Source of the DNA: a virus
DNA: 34,047 nt
Strand: one strand, 5' to 3'
Virus record (IMG/VR): IMGVR_UViG_3300035695_000234
Span: 1-34,047 of that record
Positions 15,646 through 24,352 of this stretch are shown in pieces; position 1 is the first letter of the stretch; the number at the start of each line of letters is the position of its first letter. A program made the position numbers and the translations under genes. The notes beneath the pieces are model-generated. The model searched no databases. It saw only the letters and a program-made list of their open reading frames with translations, and was not told the DNA's origin.

Positions 15646-18600
15646 ATGGGCTTAATGTCAGGCGGCAAAGGCGGCGGTAAGAATGCGCTCGCGGCAAAAC
15701 CCAATTTGCTGAACGCGCTGCGGGTGCAGACCAGTTCGTATGGACAGGTGATCCCAATTGTTTACGGCCAGAACCGGGTCTCGGGACGTCTGCTGTGGAG
15801 CGGCGATTTCGCGGCCATTCCCCATACATCGACGCAAAAAGTCGGTGGTAAGGGATTGGGCTCCGGCGGCGGCAACGCAATTACCAATACTACGTACACG
15901 TATCAAAGTGCCGTGGCGACGGCCCTATGCCTGGGGCCGATCCAGAACATCCATAACGTGTGGGACACCAAAGGGCGGCTGACGCTGCTGACCACATCGG
16001 CACAGTTCACCGTTCCCGTCGGAGGCGGATCGTTTCTTCCGCCGCCCGATGGGCGCATTTTTCATTCCGGCCGCGGCGTGTCGCGCCAGGATGCATTCAG
16101 CCTTCTGGTGAATGATTACGGCTCTGACGGTTCCAGCACGTTCTCCGGCAGTCAGCAGACGCCGATGGGGCTGGTGGGCAGCTCGCCTGGCGCCGGGCAG
16201 TACACGTTGGATACCACGACCGGCCTGCATACTTTTTCCAGTGCAGACGCCAACAAAGTGATGACGATCACCTATGTGTATTCGGTGCCGGACTCAAACT
16301 CCAACGGGCAGCCACAGCAGAAACTTAGCCTGACCTTGTTTACGGGGACACGCCCGCAAACGTCTTGGAGTTACCTGACGTCGCGCCATCCGGGCCAAGA
16401 CCTGGGCTATGGGGGCGTCGCCTATGTTGCGTCGTCGGCCATGGACCTAGGAGAAAGTGGAACGCTGCCGAACCTTTCCTTCGAGGTGCTGGGAATTCTT
16501 CCGTTCAATGCCGGGATTACCGACTGTAATCCTAAAGACGTGATTGCCGACTTGCTCTCCAATCCTTTCTATGGGCTCGGCACAGGATCGCACCGAATTC
16601 AGAGCAGCGGCGGAACCACGTTCTTCAAGTATTACTTGGATCTCGGCCTGGACACGGCCGGTGTGTCCTACCAGGTCAACATAACGGTTACGAACGTGGG
16701 CACGTCGCCTCTCAGCATTAGCACCAATCATGCTGGCGCTGCGACCACAGTGCAGCCGGGTGTCACACAGAATCTGGCGCTGCCGTTTACAGGCACAGGC
16801 GCGGCCGATCTCCAGATTGTTTTTAATACGGTGAATTCGGTTTCCGATTCCCTCAATGTGGTGGCGCGTGACCCTGCGATCATCCGGCTCTCTGACGGAG
16901 TCAACCTGGTGCCTGTGGCCCAGCGCACATTTGCCGGCTGGAATGTCGGCACAGGAGCAGCCGTTACAGTCCAGCCGGAGCAGCAAGTTCGTATGGGAGA
17001 CCTGACGCAATACTCAAACTATTGCGTCGCCAACGGCATTTTCCTGTCACCCGTGCTCGACGCCCAGAAATCCGCCGCGGACTGGATCCAGGAAAGTCTT
17101 GATGTAACGAACTCCGCCGCGGTCTGGAGCGAGGGAATGCTGAAAATCGTTCCCTATGGCGACACCACTGCAGTGGGTAACGGAGCGACTTTCCTGCCCA
17201 GCACTTCGCCGGTCTATGACCTGAGCAGCAATGATTTTCTGTCCCCGATTACGGTGAAGCGACCGTCGATCGCCGATGTGATGAATTCTGTGTCAGTGGA
17301 ATTTCTGAATCGAGCGAACGATTACAACATTGAGATCGCCGAAGACAAAGATGACGCCATGATCGCCGTGTACGGCCTGCGCAAGGCTTCACCGAAGCAG
17401 GCGCACTCCATCACTACCGCCGCGGTGGCCAAGCAGGTGGCAAATTTCCTGCGCAAACGCGAGGTGGAGATTCGGGCAACGTACACCATCACTCTGGGCT
17501 GGCAGTTCAACCTGCTGGAACCTATGGATCTGGTCACGCTGACAGTGCCGGAGCTGGGATACAACAAAAAGCCGGTGCGGATCACCGCGATTCGCGAAAA
17601 CGACAACGGTCAGCTTGAAATTGATGCTGAGGACTTTCCTTTCGGCACGGCGTCACCAACTCTTTATCCGCAGCAGGGACCTGGCGGCTTTGTTCCCCAG
17701 GCCAATGCCGACCCTGGCAACGTGAATACACCGATCGTGTTTGAAGCGCCGTTCCTGATGTCCAAGAGCGGGCAACACGAAATATGGATGGCGGTTTCCG
17801 GCGGGACCTGGGGAAACCTGCTCTTGTACTCCGAGCAGTTTGATAATGCAGTCTGGAGCGATGTTAATACGACGGTAACGGCGAATGCGGCAACCGATCC
17901 CAACGGCGGTGCGGCTGCCGATGCGGTTGCTTACTCCGTGGCCGGCACCGGCGCCTATATCCGGCAAGATGTCACGCCACCGATACCTGTGGCGAACCAG
18001 ACTTTCACTTTCAGTTGCTGGGTGAAAACGCCTTCCGGCACGAATTCAGCAAATCTGTTGATCGAAGACCAAACCGGCGCAGTCATCGTCAATACCGCAT
18101 TCCCGATTACGTCAAACTGGCAGCGATTCTCCGTTACCGGAACCATGGGGCCAGCGGCAACATCCATTCGGGTCTTTGTTTACAACCTTGCTTCAGCCGG
18201 AACGCTGCATTTGTGGGGAGCGCAACTGGAAAACTCCAACACCATGAGCGCGTACACTCTGACCACTTACACAGCTGAAAGAGTGGCCAATCCGAACTGG
18301 GGCGGCTGCCATGTATGGATCAGCCAGGACAATAGCGAATACCAGCAGGTCGGCCAGATCTTTGGACCGTCGCGCATGGGGATAATCACCGGGGTGCCCA
18401 GCAGCCGTTCGAATTTGCTGCTGAATTCAAATGGGTTCAACACTTCGAGTTGGGGAGTGGATGGCAGGTGTACTCTCGCTCAGGGTAATGCTTTCGGACC
18501 GGATACCGCGGGCACATCAGCCAGCACTCTTTCCCGGAATACTTCCACTCTTGCCCATGCCGCAGACCTTCAACAGATCATCAGTGCGAACGCCAACGCC

Positions 18601-20913
18601 AGTCCGTGGACATTTTCGATTTGGGCCCGAACCGCCAGCGGCACACAACCGATTCAACTTCTCCTGGGTGACATTACGACCACGCTTCTAGGCAGCAGCG
18701 GGTTGACGGCGACTACAACATGGCAGCGATTTTCATTCTCTTGCGCTGCGGGCGCTCTGGTAAACTCCGGCAGCATGCTCGGCGGTATTACGATTCTGCC
18801 CACCAGTGGCACAGGGTCGGCAGCCTCGGTGCAGGTTTTCGGCGCTCAACTGGAAAAAACAAGCGGAATGACGCCCTATATTCCGACTACGAGCGCCTCG
18901 GTGACGGTTACCGCCCTCATCAACTCCGGATCAGATCCGGATGTTACAAATTACTTTCCTGTTGACCTTACGCAGAGCGCGGGAGTTCTGCAGTCGGGGA
19001 CCCAGGCGGACGCTGATGTATATCGCACATTGTGTTATGCCGGAGGGGAGTTCATCGCGTTCCAGGGCGTAACGCTGTTGGCCACGAACAGGTACAACGT
19101 CGGGCAGGACTCTGCAGGCAATGTATACGTGCGTCGCGGATTATTCGGCAGTAACGTCACCACGCATGCGGCAGGCGAAAGCTTTACCCGGCTCGACGAC
19201 TCGATTTTCACCTATGTTTACGATCCTTCGTTTGTCGGCAAGACGCTCTACCTGAAATTCACCTCCTTCAACACCAGCGGGTTGATGGAACAGAGCATAG
19301 CCAATGCCACGGCGTACCAGTTCATTGTGACCGGCAAGTTTTGCCAGATGGAAACTGTCTCAAAGAACCTTCTGGCGAACCCAGGATTTGAATACAACGT
19401 TGCTGGGACCCCCATTTCTACCTATCCGGGCATCACCGTCATTGCGAATGGGCAAAGGCTCGGGGACAACTGGACGGTCTGGAACGGTTCGGGATTCGCA
19501 TCTGTCGGTGATCCATATATGACCATGGATCTTGAGACAACCAGCCCGCGCACGGGTGGCCTGGGTGCGCTGCTGTTAAATAAGGCAGGTGCTGTCCTGC
19601 CAAATGACGGACATTTCTATACGCACGGGATCATCAGCGACAAGGTGCGGGTGACACCGGGCGAGAGTTACTGCGTTGGCGGATGGATACGTCTGGTGGT
19701 AGATGGCAGTTTGCCGGCAGGAGTCGGCTTCTCAGGCTCGATTCGGGCAATCGCATACGACGCTTCCGGGGCCGTGATTGCCCAGATGAAGTGGGACTCA
19801 GCCACTGGCGGTGCAGGTTTGGGAAGTGGCAATCCCGATGCCAACTTCATTGGACCGGCAGGCTCGGCGGTATTCAATGGCGGATACTACCTGCAATCGA
19901 CCTATTTCACTCTGCCGACCGCGTTCCCCGGAGCGGCGAACCAGAATAAGCCGGCCTATGTTGCCGTTTGGTGCGTTGGCATTCTCCAGAACACCGGCGC
20001 CTCACCGTGGACGATGTCAGGATTGCAGGTCGACGCTCGATTTGACGACTGCTTCCTCTTTCCACAATGGAGTGCGGCGGGCGACGAAATTGGCAAACAG
20101 GGCTCGATGTCAAACACTTACACCGGCGGCCTGACCTATACCAGTACTACCAACTCCATCACCTGGAGCTGGAACATCACGGCCAGCCGCACAGACAGGG
20201 CCATGAGCGTCAACAGTTACTCCGGGTCGCAAACCATTACCGGCCTGGCTGCGGGTACGAGCTACAATTTTTATCCGTTCATCGATGAAATCAACCAGGT
20301 CGTGACCATGGTGGCGACAGGTGGAACCGGCTCTCCGAGCTGGGCCCATTCCGGAACCGCTGTTGCGTGGGTGCAGGAACAGGCCCGTGGCGACCATTTT
20401 CCGCTTTCCTCCGCTCCGGTAGTCGCGTCCACTACAACTTCCGGCACCGGTGGCGGCTCAGGCGGCGGAACAGGCGGATCGTGCCTGCGCGATGACGTGC
20501 TGGTGCGGGAGAAGAAGAAAGGTGTTATCAAGGTGCGCGACCTCGTTGCGGGTGACTGGGTCAGATGCCCACAAGACCAGGACACTCCAGACGGCTGGGC
20601 CGAAGTCTCTGAAGTGGTGAAGAACGGCGTCAGCCGCGAATGGGTACATACTTCTTTCAACGTTGATGACTGGCTGGCTACTACGCCGGGCCATCCGTTC
20701 ACATTGGAAGATGGGTCCATGAAACGGGCTGCACAGCTCTCTCTGGAAGACGCAGTCCCGTGCACCACAGGTATCACTTATCCCGTCAACCATGCGTTGG
20801 AAATATACTGTTCCCACAAAGTTTCGGTGACGGTCCGAAGCAAGCGGCATGTTTTCTATGCTGGCATGAAATCTCCCTGCATCCTGCAACACAATCTTCA
20901 ACCCTTTAGTTAA
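15646..20913 (+). CDS. Tail-tip/host-specificity protein with carbohydrate-binding-like inserts and a terminal Hint domain
   Basis: A 1755-residue protein. The start is placed at 15646 (GGAG ten bases upstream; the alternative ATG at 15655 gives MSGGKGGG); the longer frame to 15289 overlaps the peptidase gene. The N-terminal part (LRVQTSSYGQVIPIVYGQNR, ILPFNAGITDCNPKDVIADL, SPVLDAQKSAADWIQESLDV) resembles gene-transfer-agent/phage tail-tip proteins that contact the host. Two related jelly-roll-type inserts interrupt the later body, near residues 725-885 (NLLLYSEQFDNAVWSDV ... LWGAQLENS) and 921-1085 (NLLLNSNGFNTSSWGVDG ... VFGAQLEK). A third such domain lies near 1239-1475 (NLLANPGFEYNV). A Gly-rich linker leads to a Hint domain (1613-1750). 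Confidence 0.82.
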   Translation: MGLMSGGKGGGKNALAAKPNLLNALRVQTSSYGQVIPIVYGQNRVSGRLLWSGDFAAIPHTSTQKVGGKGLGSGGGNAITNTTYTYQSAVATALCLGPIQNIHNVWDTKGRLTLLTTSAQFTVPVGGGSFLPPPDGRIFHSGRGVSRQDAFSLLVNDYGSDGSSTFSGSQQTPMGLVGSSPGAGQYTLDTTTGLHTFSSADANKVMTITYVYSVPDSNSNGQPQQKLSLTLFTGTRPQTSWSYLTSRHPGQDLGYGGVAYVASSAMDLGESGTLPNLSFEVLGILPFNAGITDCNPKDVIADLLSNPFYGLGTGSHRIQSSGGTTFFKYYLDLGLDTAGVSYQVNITVTNVGTSPLSISTNHAGAATTVQPGVTQNLALPFTGTGAADLQIVFNTVNSVSDSLNVVARDPAIIRLSDGVNLVPVAQRTFAGWNVGTGAAVTVQPEQQVRMGDLTQYSNYCVANGIFLSPVLDAQKSAADWIQESLDVTNSAAVWSEGMLKIVPYGDTTAVGNGATFLPSTSPVYDLSSNDFLSPITVKRPSIADVMNSVSVEFLNRANDYNIEIAEDKDDAMIAVYGLRKASPKQAHSITTAAVAKQVANFLRKREVEIRATYTITLGWQFNLLEPMDLVTLTVPELGYNKKPVRITAIRENDNGQLEIDAEDFPFGTASPTLYPQQGPGGFVPQANADPGNVNTPIVFEAPFLMSKSGQHEIWMAVSGGTWGNLLLYSEQFDNAVWSDVNTTVTANAATDPNGGAAADAVAYSVAGTGAYIRQDVTPPIPVANQTFTFSCWVKTPSGTNSANLLIEDQTGAVIVNTAFPITSNWQRFSVTGTMGPAATSIRVFVYNLASAGTLHLWGAQLENSNTMSAYTLTTYTAERVANPNWGGCHVWISQDNSEYQQVGQIFGPSRMGIITGVPSSRSNLLLNSNGFNTSSWGVDGRCTLAQGNAFGPDTAGTSASTLSRNTSTLAHAADLQQIISANANASPWTFSIWARTASGTQPIQLLLGDITTTLLGSSGLTATTTWQRFSFSCAAGALVNSGSMLGGITILPTSGTGSAASVQVFGAQLEKTSGMTPYIPTTSASVTVTALINSGSDPDVTNYFPVDLTQSAGVLQSGTQADADVYRTLCYAGGEFIAFQGVTLLATNRYNVGQDSAGNVYVRRGLFGSNVTTHAAGESFTRLDDSIFTYVYDPSFVGKTLYLKFTSFNTSGLMEQSIANATAYQFIVTGKFCQMETVSKNLLANPGFEYNVAGTPISTYPGITVIANGQRLGDNWTVWNGSGFASVGDPYMTMDLETTSPRTGGLGALLLNKAGAVLPNDGHFYTHGIISDKVRVTPGESYCVGGWIRLVVDGSLPAGVGFSGSIRAIAYDASGAVIAQMKWDSATGGAGLGSGNPDANFIGPAGSAVFNGGYYLQSTYFTLPTAFPGAANQNKPAYVAVWCVGILQNTGASPWTMSGLQVDARFDDCFLFPQWSAAGDEIGKQGSMSNTYTGGLTYTSTTNSITWSWNITASRTDRAMSVNSYSGSQTITGLAAGTSYNFYPFIDEINQVVTMVATGGTGSPSWAHSGTAVAWVQEQARGDHFPLSSAPVVASTTTSGTGGGSGGGTGGSCLRDDVLVREKKKGVIKVRDLVAGDWVRCPQDQDTPDGWAEVSEVVKNGVSREWVHTSFNVDDWLATTPGHPFTLEDGSMKRAAQLSLEDAVPCTTGITYPVNHALEIYCSHKVSVTVRSKRHVFYAGMKSPCILQHNLQPFS
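20482..20895 (+). other. Hint (bacterial intein-like) domain at tail-tip C-terminus
   Basis: The last 143 residues of the tail-tip protein have the motif order of a self-splicing or self-cleaving Hint domain. After a Gly/Ser-rich linker comes Cys1613-Leu, then VRDLVAGDWVRC (the block A-like DLxxGD), TTPGHPFTLEDG with the block B Thr1680-x-x-His1683, and near the end RHVFYAGMKSPCILQHN with His1749-Asn1750. The residue after the Asn is Leu, not Cys, Ser or Thr, and only five residues follow. This fits an A-type bacterial intein-like domain better than a splicing intein. No endonuclease domain is inserted. Confidence 0.75.
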
Positions 20914-20975
20914 GCGCGCGGGGCCATAGGCGCTACCGGCGGCGATTCTTGCGTTAAAAAGACAACACAATACCT

Positions 20976-21410
20976 ATGAGAAGACTTTACGTTTTGCCCA
21001 AAGACATCTGGAGCGGCGCAGTACAGACCGGAATGCGGGCCATGCCTGACGGGCCTGAGGAGCCGGTACTGTTGCCGATGGCGCAGCTGTTCCATCCTGC
21101 CATCGGGTCGCATTACATTGACCTGGCTGGCGGGCTGGTCCTGATGATGACCAGCTTTGACCACGACGAGCGTAGCGAAGACCTGTTTCACGCTCATCCT
21201 GCGGTGGCGATCCTGCCGCATCCTTCAGTCGATGGTAACAAGCCGCTCAAAAACCACATTGGTGCTGCGGGATACAAGTTCGCGCAGCACCATCTGGAAG
21301 CCCTAACCGCACATCCCCACCTCGGGATCATCGAGACCGACAGCGTGCTGGACGTGGCGCGCAAAGCGTCGGCGATTCATCCAGAGGTCAAGTTCCGGAA
21401 TGCGCTCTAA
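20976..21410 (+). CDS. Histidine-rich protein of unknown function
   Basis: A 144-residue protein 62 bases past the tail-tip stop. It is unusually rich in histidine (FHPAIGSHYIDLAG, SFDHDERSEDLFHAHPAVAI, FAQHHLEALTAHPHLGI) and has no signal peptide or membrane segment. I do not recognise a family. The start has no obvious ribosome-binding site, so translation may depend on the upstream gene or be weak. The position directly after the Hint-tipped protein suggests a tail accessory or chaperone, but this is only context. Confidence 0.6.
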   Translation: MRRLYVLPKDIWSGAVQTGMRAMPDGPEEPVLLPMAQLFHPAIGSHYIDLAGGLVLMMTSFDHDERSEDLFHAHPAVAILPHPSVDGNKPLKNHIGAAGYKFAQHHLEALTAHPHLGIIETDSVLDVARKASAIHPEVKFRNAL

Positions 21411-21494
21411 CCCAACAACTGCACTCACGGCAAAAGAAATCTTGCAGCAGCGATTCCACGCTGGATCGCAGCATATCTAATTTCAGGAGCAGCA

Positions 21495-23603
21495 ATGAAG
21501 AAGCTTGTCTTGTTAGCGATCATGCTGGCGTGCGCGATTCCCCTGAGCGCACAAAATTGGACTACGGTCACCGCTTCAAACATCACTGACCTTAATCAGC
21601 AGAAGCTGGCGACGGGGCAGCTGTGTTTTCTGGCCACCGACCAGAATGACGCGCCCATCAGTTTCAACGTAGGTGGCGGCGGACAAGTGCTCAAGCGGGC
21701 TTTCTGCTCTGCTGTGACCAACGGCACGGCGGCATTATTCACTGTCCCGAATCCGGCAGGCACAACCCCTGCTGGAATCTACTATCGAGTAACTGTGAAG
21801 GACGTGAACTCAGGGCAAGAAGTGTTGCGGTACACCCAGGTGAGCTTCACAGGCGCAACCTTCAACTTTGACAATTATGCCCCCACCAATTTTGGGCAAT
21901 TTGCTCCGCTGACTGGAACTGCCGTGAGCGGGAATTTGAGCGTGAATGGCAATTTGTCGATAACCGGCTCTTTCAGCGGGTCGAATTTTGGCTTGCTCGG
22001 CGTGCAGGGGCTGGGCATCAATGGAGCCACCGCCAACAGCAACGCCGTGAACGGCCCGTCTGGCTGGACTCTCCAGTCGGGTGGAACGAACGAGGTGACG
22101 ATCAATTCTTCGGGCGTCACCATCAATAATCCTTCGTTTATCGGCAACCTGACGCTGCCAGCCACTGGAACGGCGACTTCAGGCAGCAATTTCGGGTCGA
22201 TCACTGAGTCCTGGAATGGATCGTACTGGAATGGAACGTCTGCTGCCGCGGATAACTGGACCGCACAAAGCTTTCTTGCGGCTGGGACAAACCCGAATTC
22301 ATTTCTGATTCTCAACCATAGCGGCTCGCCGGGTTCGTTTGTTCAGGTGAATTCGGCGCTCCAGATCCCGACGACGACTGCGGCGACCTCCGGCAGCAAC
22401 GTAAACTCACCCACGCTGAGCCTGCTGGGCAATTACTGGACTGGCAGTGCGTCGAATGCCGATACCTGGGGGATTCAAGATGTTCTCGGCGCGGGCGCGA
22501 ACCCGCCATCCACGCTGACGCTAACCCATCTCGGAGGATCCACCGGAGCAACCACCGTCGACGTGAGTTCGGTGGGCACGCTCAAGACTGGAGCAATTAA
22601 TGCCGCGGCAAACGCTATCACCGCGGCAACGTTCAAGAGCAACTCGGCAAATGCAGCGGCGTCGGGCCAGATTGAACTCGCTGCGAACGACGCCATAAAG
22701 TTTCGCAACAATGCCAACACGGCGGATGTGAATGCTCTAAGCAAGAGCGCATCAGACGTCATCCAAATTGGAGGCGGGCCAGGAGTGGGTTTGAGCGGGT
22801 CAGCCTCGGGGACAACGGCGATCGTTGCCGCCGCCACCGCTTCCGGAACGCTCACTCTGCCGGCCGCCACGGACACGCTTCTTGGTCGAGCCACCACCGA
22901 CACGCTCAGTAACAAAACAATTGATACAGCCAGCGCCAACGTAATCAAGGTCAATGGCAACACTCTGAGCGCCGCCGCGGGATCTGCGACCGTGAGTATC
23001 CCGGCTGCGACGGACATTCTTCTAGGGCGGGCCACCACCGATACGCTGACGAATAAAAGCATCGACGCAGAAGCCGCTGGAAATACGATCACGCTTCCGT
23101 TTTACGTTCAGATTCCTGCTGCGGGATGCAACAACGCTACGGCAAGTCCGAACTGGGACCTGCCGACAACGAACGCGCCTACTCCAAATTGTCTTACGGG
23201 CACAAATACGCAGCAGGGAACCATGGACTTTGATGACACTGCTGCCCGTACCATGCAGACATCTTTCGCTCTTTCGCCCGGCTGGACTGGAAATGTCGAT
23301 GTGGATATCGACTGGCTGGTTACCGCGGGCGGCGGCTCGAACACCGTGAAGTTTACGGTTGCAACGGCGTGCTCGGCTGCAGCAGCAACTTTTGATCCCG
23401 CTTTCAACGCGGCCAACACGATCACCTCAGGCACCGTGGGCGCCAACAACGCGATGAATGTCACTTCGCAAACCGCGATCACCATGACAGGCTGCGCGGC
23501 GGGAAACGTGCTTCACATCAAGTTTGGCCGCGACAACACGGATACCTCCACCGCCACCGTGAGGGTAGTCAACGTAGCCTTCACGATTCGGAGGTCGATG
23601 TGA
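21495..23603 (+). CDS. Exported fibre-like protein A
   Basis: A 702-residue protein with a Sec signal peptide (MKKLVLLAIMLACAIPLSA, then QNWTT). Residues about 20-150 match the downstream paralogue closely (NWTTVTASNITDLNQQ, GQLCFLATDQND, GIYYRVTVKD, EVLRYTQVSF). A Gly/Ser/Asn-rich middle follows. Then comes a repeated motif, LLGRATTDTLSNKTI and again LLGRATTDTLTNKSI, which is common in phage tail fibres. The last 170 or so residues (from QIPAAGCNNA) are a separate beta-rich domain. CAGGAGC precedes the start. A signal peptide on a tail-fibre-type protein is unusual; it may be exported by the lysogen. Confidence 0.78.
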   Translation: MKKLVLLAIMLACAIPLSAQNWTTVTASNITDLNQQKLATGQLCFLATDQNDAPISFNVGGGGQVLKRAFCSAVTNGTAALFTVPNPAGTTPAGIYYRVTVKDVNSGQEVLRYTQVSFTGATFNFDNYAPTNFGQFAPLTGTAVSGNLSVNGNLSITGSFSGSNFGLLGVQGLGINGATANSNAVNGPSGWTLQSGGTNEVTINSSGVTINNPSFIGNLTLPATGTATSGSNFGSITESWNGSYWNGTSAAADNWTAQSFLAAGTNPNSFLILNHSGSPGSFVQVNSALQIPTTTAATSGSNVNSPTLSLLGNYWTGSASNADTWGIQDVLGAGANPPSTLTLTHLGGSTGATTVDVSSVGTLKTGAINAAANAITAATFKSNSANAAASGQIELAANDAIKFRNNANTADVNALSKSASDVIQIGGGPGVGLSGSASGTTAIVAAATASGTLTLPAATDTLLGRATTDTLSNKTIDTASANVIKVNGNTLSAAAGSATVSIPAATDILLGRATTDTLTNKSIDAEAAGNTITLPFYVQIPAAGCNNATASPNWDLPTTNAPTPNCLTGTNTQQGTMDFDDTAARTMQTSFALSPGWTGNVDVDIDWLVTAGGGSNTVKFTVATACSAAAATFDPAFNAANTITSGTVGANNAMNVTSQTAITMTGCAAGNVLHIKFGRDNTDTSTATVRVVNVAFTIRRSM

Positions 23604-24265
23604 GGAGACGCAGGTACGCTGCCATTCTCTTTCTTCTGGCGATGATTGCGCTGGCCTTCGCCAACACGGCCGGCCCGAACATCGCAGGAACGGGAGGAAC
23701 ATCGGGAACATGTAATGGATCGACCACTTTTTGCTGGACCAGTCCAGGCAACATTACTGCGAACGACGGCGTAAACGCGCAAGTGGTCCTGGGCGCAAGC
23801 GGCGCCTCCAATGAGTTGCAAGGCACGAATTTCGGTTTTGCGATTCCGACCGGGTCCACCATCAACGGCATCACCGTGGAGATCAAGAAGCAGGCGGTCA
23901 GCGGCATCGGCAATCCCACAGACGTGGACGTAACCATCCTAAAGGGCGGCGTTGCCACTGGTACCAACCTGGGGCACACGGGAGCAGGCAACGGATGGCT
24001 GTCAGCCGGTGGCATTGACACATACGGCGGCGGTTCCACGCTCTGGGGAACAACGTGGGCCCCGGCCGACATCAACGCCACAAACTTTGGCGTGCAGATC
24101 AGTTGCGTGGAATGGACAGGCGGCGCACCGAGCACGGCGGGCGTGGATTTCATCCGCATCACCATCACCTTCACTCCGCCGGCGGCGCCACCCGCCGGTG
24201 GCAAACATCGCGTGATTGAAACGCAGGTCCGTGATGGCCGGCCAGAGTTGCGGTTGCCGGCCTAG
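23600..24265 (+). CDS. Secreted beta-rich protein
   Basis: A 221-residue protein beginning with GTG at 23600, overlapping the stop of fibre-like protein A, with GGAGG upstream. MRRRRYAAILFLLAMIALAF and likely cleavage after AFA form a clear signal peptide. The mature part is beta-rich with several Gly- and Thr-rich stretches (FAIPTGSTINGITVEIKKQA, GVDFIRITITFTP), resembling extracellular beta-sandwich proteins. The coupling to gene A suggests that the two products are made in fixed proportion and may act together. The C-terminal tail (RVIETQVRDGRPELRLPA) is Pro- and Arg-containing. No specific family recognised. Confidence 0.72.
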   Translation: MRRRRYAAILFLLAMIALAFANTAGPNIAGTGGTSGTCNGSTTFCWTSPGNITANDGVNAQVVLGASGASNELQGTNFGFAIPTGSTINGITVEIKKQAVSGIGNPTDVDVTILKGGVATGTNLGHTGAGNGWLSAGGIDTYGGGSTLWGTTWAPADINATNFGVQISCVEWTGGAPSTAGVDFIRITITFTPPAAPPAGGKHRVIETQVRDGRPELRLPA

Positions 24266-24352
24266 CCACGGCGCGCAACCGAAATCGTTAGATGTGCCGA
24301 GCGGCAGGCATTCAAATTACACGCGGCAAGGATTAAAAACATTGGAGCCAGA

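Noticed and set aside
20482-20895. A true splicing intein in the tail-tip gene
   Set aside because: The residue after His-Asn is Leu and only five residues follow, so there is no C-extein of use for splicing; a cleaving intein-like domain fits better.
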